Shown here: piece by piece, positions 62,126 to 64,000 of the stretch
Layout of the letters: each line of letters begins with the position of its first letter
How positions within the stretch are numbered: position 1 is the stretch's first letter
Assembly (NCBI GenBank): GCA_029817715.1
Contig: JARUPY010000292.1
Span: 2,510,001-2,574,000 of the forward strand
Length of the DNA stretch: 64,000 bases
From: Melastoma dodecandrum
Lineage: Eukaryota > Streptophyta > Magnoliopsida > Myrtales > Melastomataceae
Direction: 5' to 3'
The notes under the pieces: model-generated
The model's input: the letters and a program-made list of their open reading frames with translations, nothing else
The model's database searches: none
Told to the model about the DNA's origin: nothing
Made by a program: the position numbers and the translations under genes

Positions 62126-63620
62126 GGGGATCGCGGGCAGGCCGCAGCGCCGAGGGCTGCCCTTCGAAGGTCGGGACGCCGGTCATGATCCCTCGGAACT
62201 CACGAAGCGGCTCGCCAACTTGGATCCCGGAGGATTGGATCCGCAATTCCCGGATCGTGTCCTCATGGCCGCCGGTCCGCTTCTTCACCACCGAGATCGC
62301 CCGGCGCAAGCGGCCATCGGCCTCGAAGGTACGGAACAGCAGGATCGTGTCGCTGAGGTAGGTCAGGTCGACGTTCGCGGCCATTGCCCCGATCATGCCG
62401 TGCTGGGCCAGGATCAGGAGGGTGATGACGCCCCGCTGATTCAGGTAGGTCAGAAGCTCGTGCATCTGCAGGAGCAGGTAATTCTCCTCCGGCATGGCAT
62501 TGTGATAGCCGGTCAGGCTGTCGATCACGACGGTCTTCACGTCCCCGCGCTCGACGGCGTTCTGGACGATGTCGGCGAGTTCGCCCGGCGAGACTTCCGC
62601 CGGATCGATCTGCTCGACCCGAAGGTGGCCGGACGCGATCGCATCGTCCAGCGGCATGCCGAGGCTGCGGGCCCGGCGGAGCAGGACGTTCGCGGTCTCG
62701 TCGAAGCTCAGGATGAGCACCTTCTCGCCACGCGCCACCGAGGCGGTCACGCCCGTCAACGCGACCGTCGACTTGCCGACACCCGAGGGGCCGATCAGCA
62801 TCGTGCTCGTCCCGCGGTCGAGGCCGCCTCCGAGCAGGCGATCGAGGCCGGCATTCCCGGTCCCGCATTGCGCGTCGTCCGACGTGCCGTCGTGATCCGC
62901 CGCGACCAGCCGGGGGAACACGGTGAGGCCGCCCCGCCGGATGACGTAGTCATGGTAGCCGCCCCGGAACGCCGTGCCGCGCATCTTGATCACCCGCAGG
63001 CGCCGCCGCTCACCGCCGTAGAGCGGCGCGAGTTGCTCCAAACGGATCACCGCGTGGCTGAGGCTGTGTAGGTTCAGGTCGTCCGCCTCGGCGGTCAGGT
63101 CGTCGAGGAGCAGCGCTGTCGTGTTCTGGATGAGCAGGAAGCTGCGGAGCGCGTGAACCTGCCTGCGGTAGCGAAGGGATCCGTCGGAGAGCAGCCGGAT
63201 CTCGGAGAGGCTGTCGAACACGATCCGTTGTGGCTTCACCCGCTCGATCTCGGCCATGGCCAGACGGATCGTCTCGCCGAGTTCAAGGTCAGAAGTGTGG
63301 ACGAGGCTCTGCTGCTGCTTAGGGTCCAGGCTGAGTTCCGGTGGGACCAGTTCGAAAATCTCGATGCCGTCGAGGGACCAGCCGTGGCGCTGTGCGACGT
63401 TCAGCAGTTCGCGCTTGCTCTCCGACAGGGTGATGTAGAGGCAGCGCTCGCCGCGCGTCACGCCATCGAGCAGGAACTGCATCCCCAGCGTCGTCTTGCC
63501 GGAGCCAGGTCGACCCTCGATCAGGTGCGAGCGCTGCGACGCGTAGCCGCCGTCCAGGATGTGGTCGAGGCCGGTCACACCAGTTGAGACCGGTGCGGCG
63601 TCCTGATCGATCGAGGCCAT
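62118..63620 (-). CDS. KaiC-like two-domain ATPase
   Basis: A 500-residue protein with two RecA-like domains. CI begins GLDHILDGGYASQ and has Walker A GRPGSGKTT (residues 36-44). CII begins about residue 250 with GLDRLLGGGLDRGT and Walker A GPSGVGKST. Walker B strands are RIVFDSLSE and TVVIDSL. In cyanobacterial KaiC the CII phosphorylation pair is Ser-Thr before ITDTI; here the matching stretch is VDLTYLSDTILL, so the pair is Thr-Tyr. No kaiB or kaiA is in the window. It is the first gene of an operon with the histidine kinase. It may time or gate a stress response; function is inferred. Confidence 0.87.
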   Translation of the reverse strand: MASIDQDAAPVSTGVTGLDHILDGGYASQRSHLIEGRPGSGKTTLGMQFLLDGVTRGERCLYITLSESKRELLNVAQRHGWSLDGIEIFELVPPELSLDPKQQQSLVHTSDLELGETIRLAMAEIERVKPQRIVFDSLSEIRLLSDGSLRYRRQVHALRSFLLIQNTTALLLDDLTAEADDLNLHSLSHAVIRLEQLAPLYGGERRRLRVIKMRGTAFRGGYHDYVIRRGGLTVFPRLVAADHDGTSDDAQCGTGNAGLDRLLGGGLDRGTSTMLIGPSGVGKSTVALTGVTASVARGEKVLILSFDETANVLLRRARSLGMPLDDAIASGHLRVEQIDPAEVSPGELADIVQNAVERGDVKTVVIDSLTGYHNAMPEENYLLLQMHELLTYLNQRGVITLLILAQHGMIGAMAANVDLTYLSDTILLFRTFEADGRLRRAISVVKKRTGGHEDTIRELRIQSSGIQVGEPLREFRGIMTGVPTFEGQPSALRPARDPHA

Positions 63621-63740
63621 CAGGCACTCCCTGCCGCCGTCGGCGTGAAATCGTCCGCCCCGCGACTGCCTTAGCGCAGCGACGGCGCCGCGTACACGAA
63701 GTCCTGGCGCGCCGATCGGCGCGGTCGCCCGGAGAGCGGG

Positions 63741-64000
63741 TCAATCGTCGGAGCGCGCGGGCGCACAGCAGCCGGAGGGGTCGGCACCCGGTTCGCCGAC
63801 CGCGGCCGCCCTGATGACGTCCGCGCACAGTTCGGGGCGGCCGCCGCAGCAATCGTCCAGCAGGTACCTCATCAGGGCGCCGAGGGCTTCCGGTACCGCT
63901 GTGTAGATCACGGAGTTCGCCTGCCGCTTCGACCGGGCCAAGCCCGCCTGCTCCAGCTGGGCGAGGTGGAACGACATCGTCGAGGGCGTACCGCCCACGT
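63741..64000 (-). CDS. ArsR/SmtB-family regulator, C-terminal part
   Basis: The start lies beyond the right edge; 86 codons are visible. The part seen has the recognition helix and wing (TPSTMSFHLAQLEQAGLARS, ANSVIYTAV) and the helix ALMRYLLDDCCGGRPELC. The paired cysteines in the tail, CCGGRPELC and GCCAPA, are typical of arsenic-type ArsR repressors with a C-terminal metalloid site. This suggests an ars operon or similar beyond the window. Frame stop at 63741. Confidence 0.82.
   Translation of the reverse strand, partial: VGGTPSTMSFHLAQLEQAGLARSKRQANSVIYTAVPEALGALMRYLLDDCCGGRPELCADVIRAAAVGEPGADPSGCCAPARSDD

Noticed and set aside
1..64000. CRISPR arrays, insertion sequences and prophage genes
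   Set aside because: No regularly spaced repeats, transposase, integrase or phage structural proteins were found in any frame.

Overview
The window looks like chromosome of a high-GC alphaproteobacterium of the Rhizobiales, most likely Methylobacterium or a close relative. This rests on the very high GC with strong third-position bias, the Omp25-like porin, the HWE-type histidine kinase, the PHA-regulator-type DNA-binding domain and the general gene content. The genus is an inference. There is one tRNA gene (tRNA-Val) and no rRNA, transposase, integrase, phage gene or CRISPR array.

Left part (1-24 kb): the start of a cytochrome o oxidase operon (cyoA, cut by the window edge) behind a metabolite/proton symporter, then a loose set of cell-surface polysaccharide genes separated by small membrane or secreted proteins: a two-domain GT2 glycosyltransferase, a frameshifted partner, an AlgX/AlgJ-like SGNH protein, a GT61-type glycosyltransferase, an acyltransferase-3, a Tat-exported glycosidase-like protein and an FkbM methyltransferase. 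katG, a Crp/Fnr regulator, a solute-binding protein, a Pmp3-type peptide and a TetR/acetyltransferase pair with a palindromic operator lie among them.

Middle (24-41 kb): a TonB-dependent receptor with a terminator, an orphan Leu/Ile/Val-type binding protein, a porin, a secreted caspase-fold protein that has lost both catalytic residues, a CzcA/CzcB metal efflux pair without an outer-membrane partner, and a divergent two-component system.

The metabolic core (40.7-58.9 kb) is the most interesting part. bhcR-bhcABCD encode the beta-hydroxyaspartate cycle, which turns glyoxylate plus glycine into oxaloacetate. Immediately beside it lie an 8-oxoguanine-deaminase-type amidohydrolase, an NCS2 purine permease, a Tat-exported molybdenum hydroxylase with its 2Fe-2S subunit and a triheme cytochrome c, a Tsx-like outer-membrane nucleoside channel, a LysR regulator, and uraD, puuD-type urate hydroxylase and uraH, which take urate to allantoin. 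Allantoin degradation releases glyoxylate, so the two blocks could form one purine-to-C4 route, although the allantoin-to-glyoxylate genes are not in the window.

Right end (59-64 kb): an ArsR/SRPBCC pair, two small proteins, an HWE histidine kinase with a degenerate receiver domain overlapping a two-domain KaiC-like ATPase (no kaiB seen), and the end of an ArsR-family regulator cut by the window edge.

Three short genes show apparent single-base frameshifts, at least two of them in homopolymers (about 4,888, 22,312-22,319 and 33,241-33,247). Either the assembly carries indel errors or these genes are broken or phase-variable.
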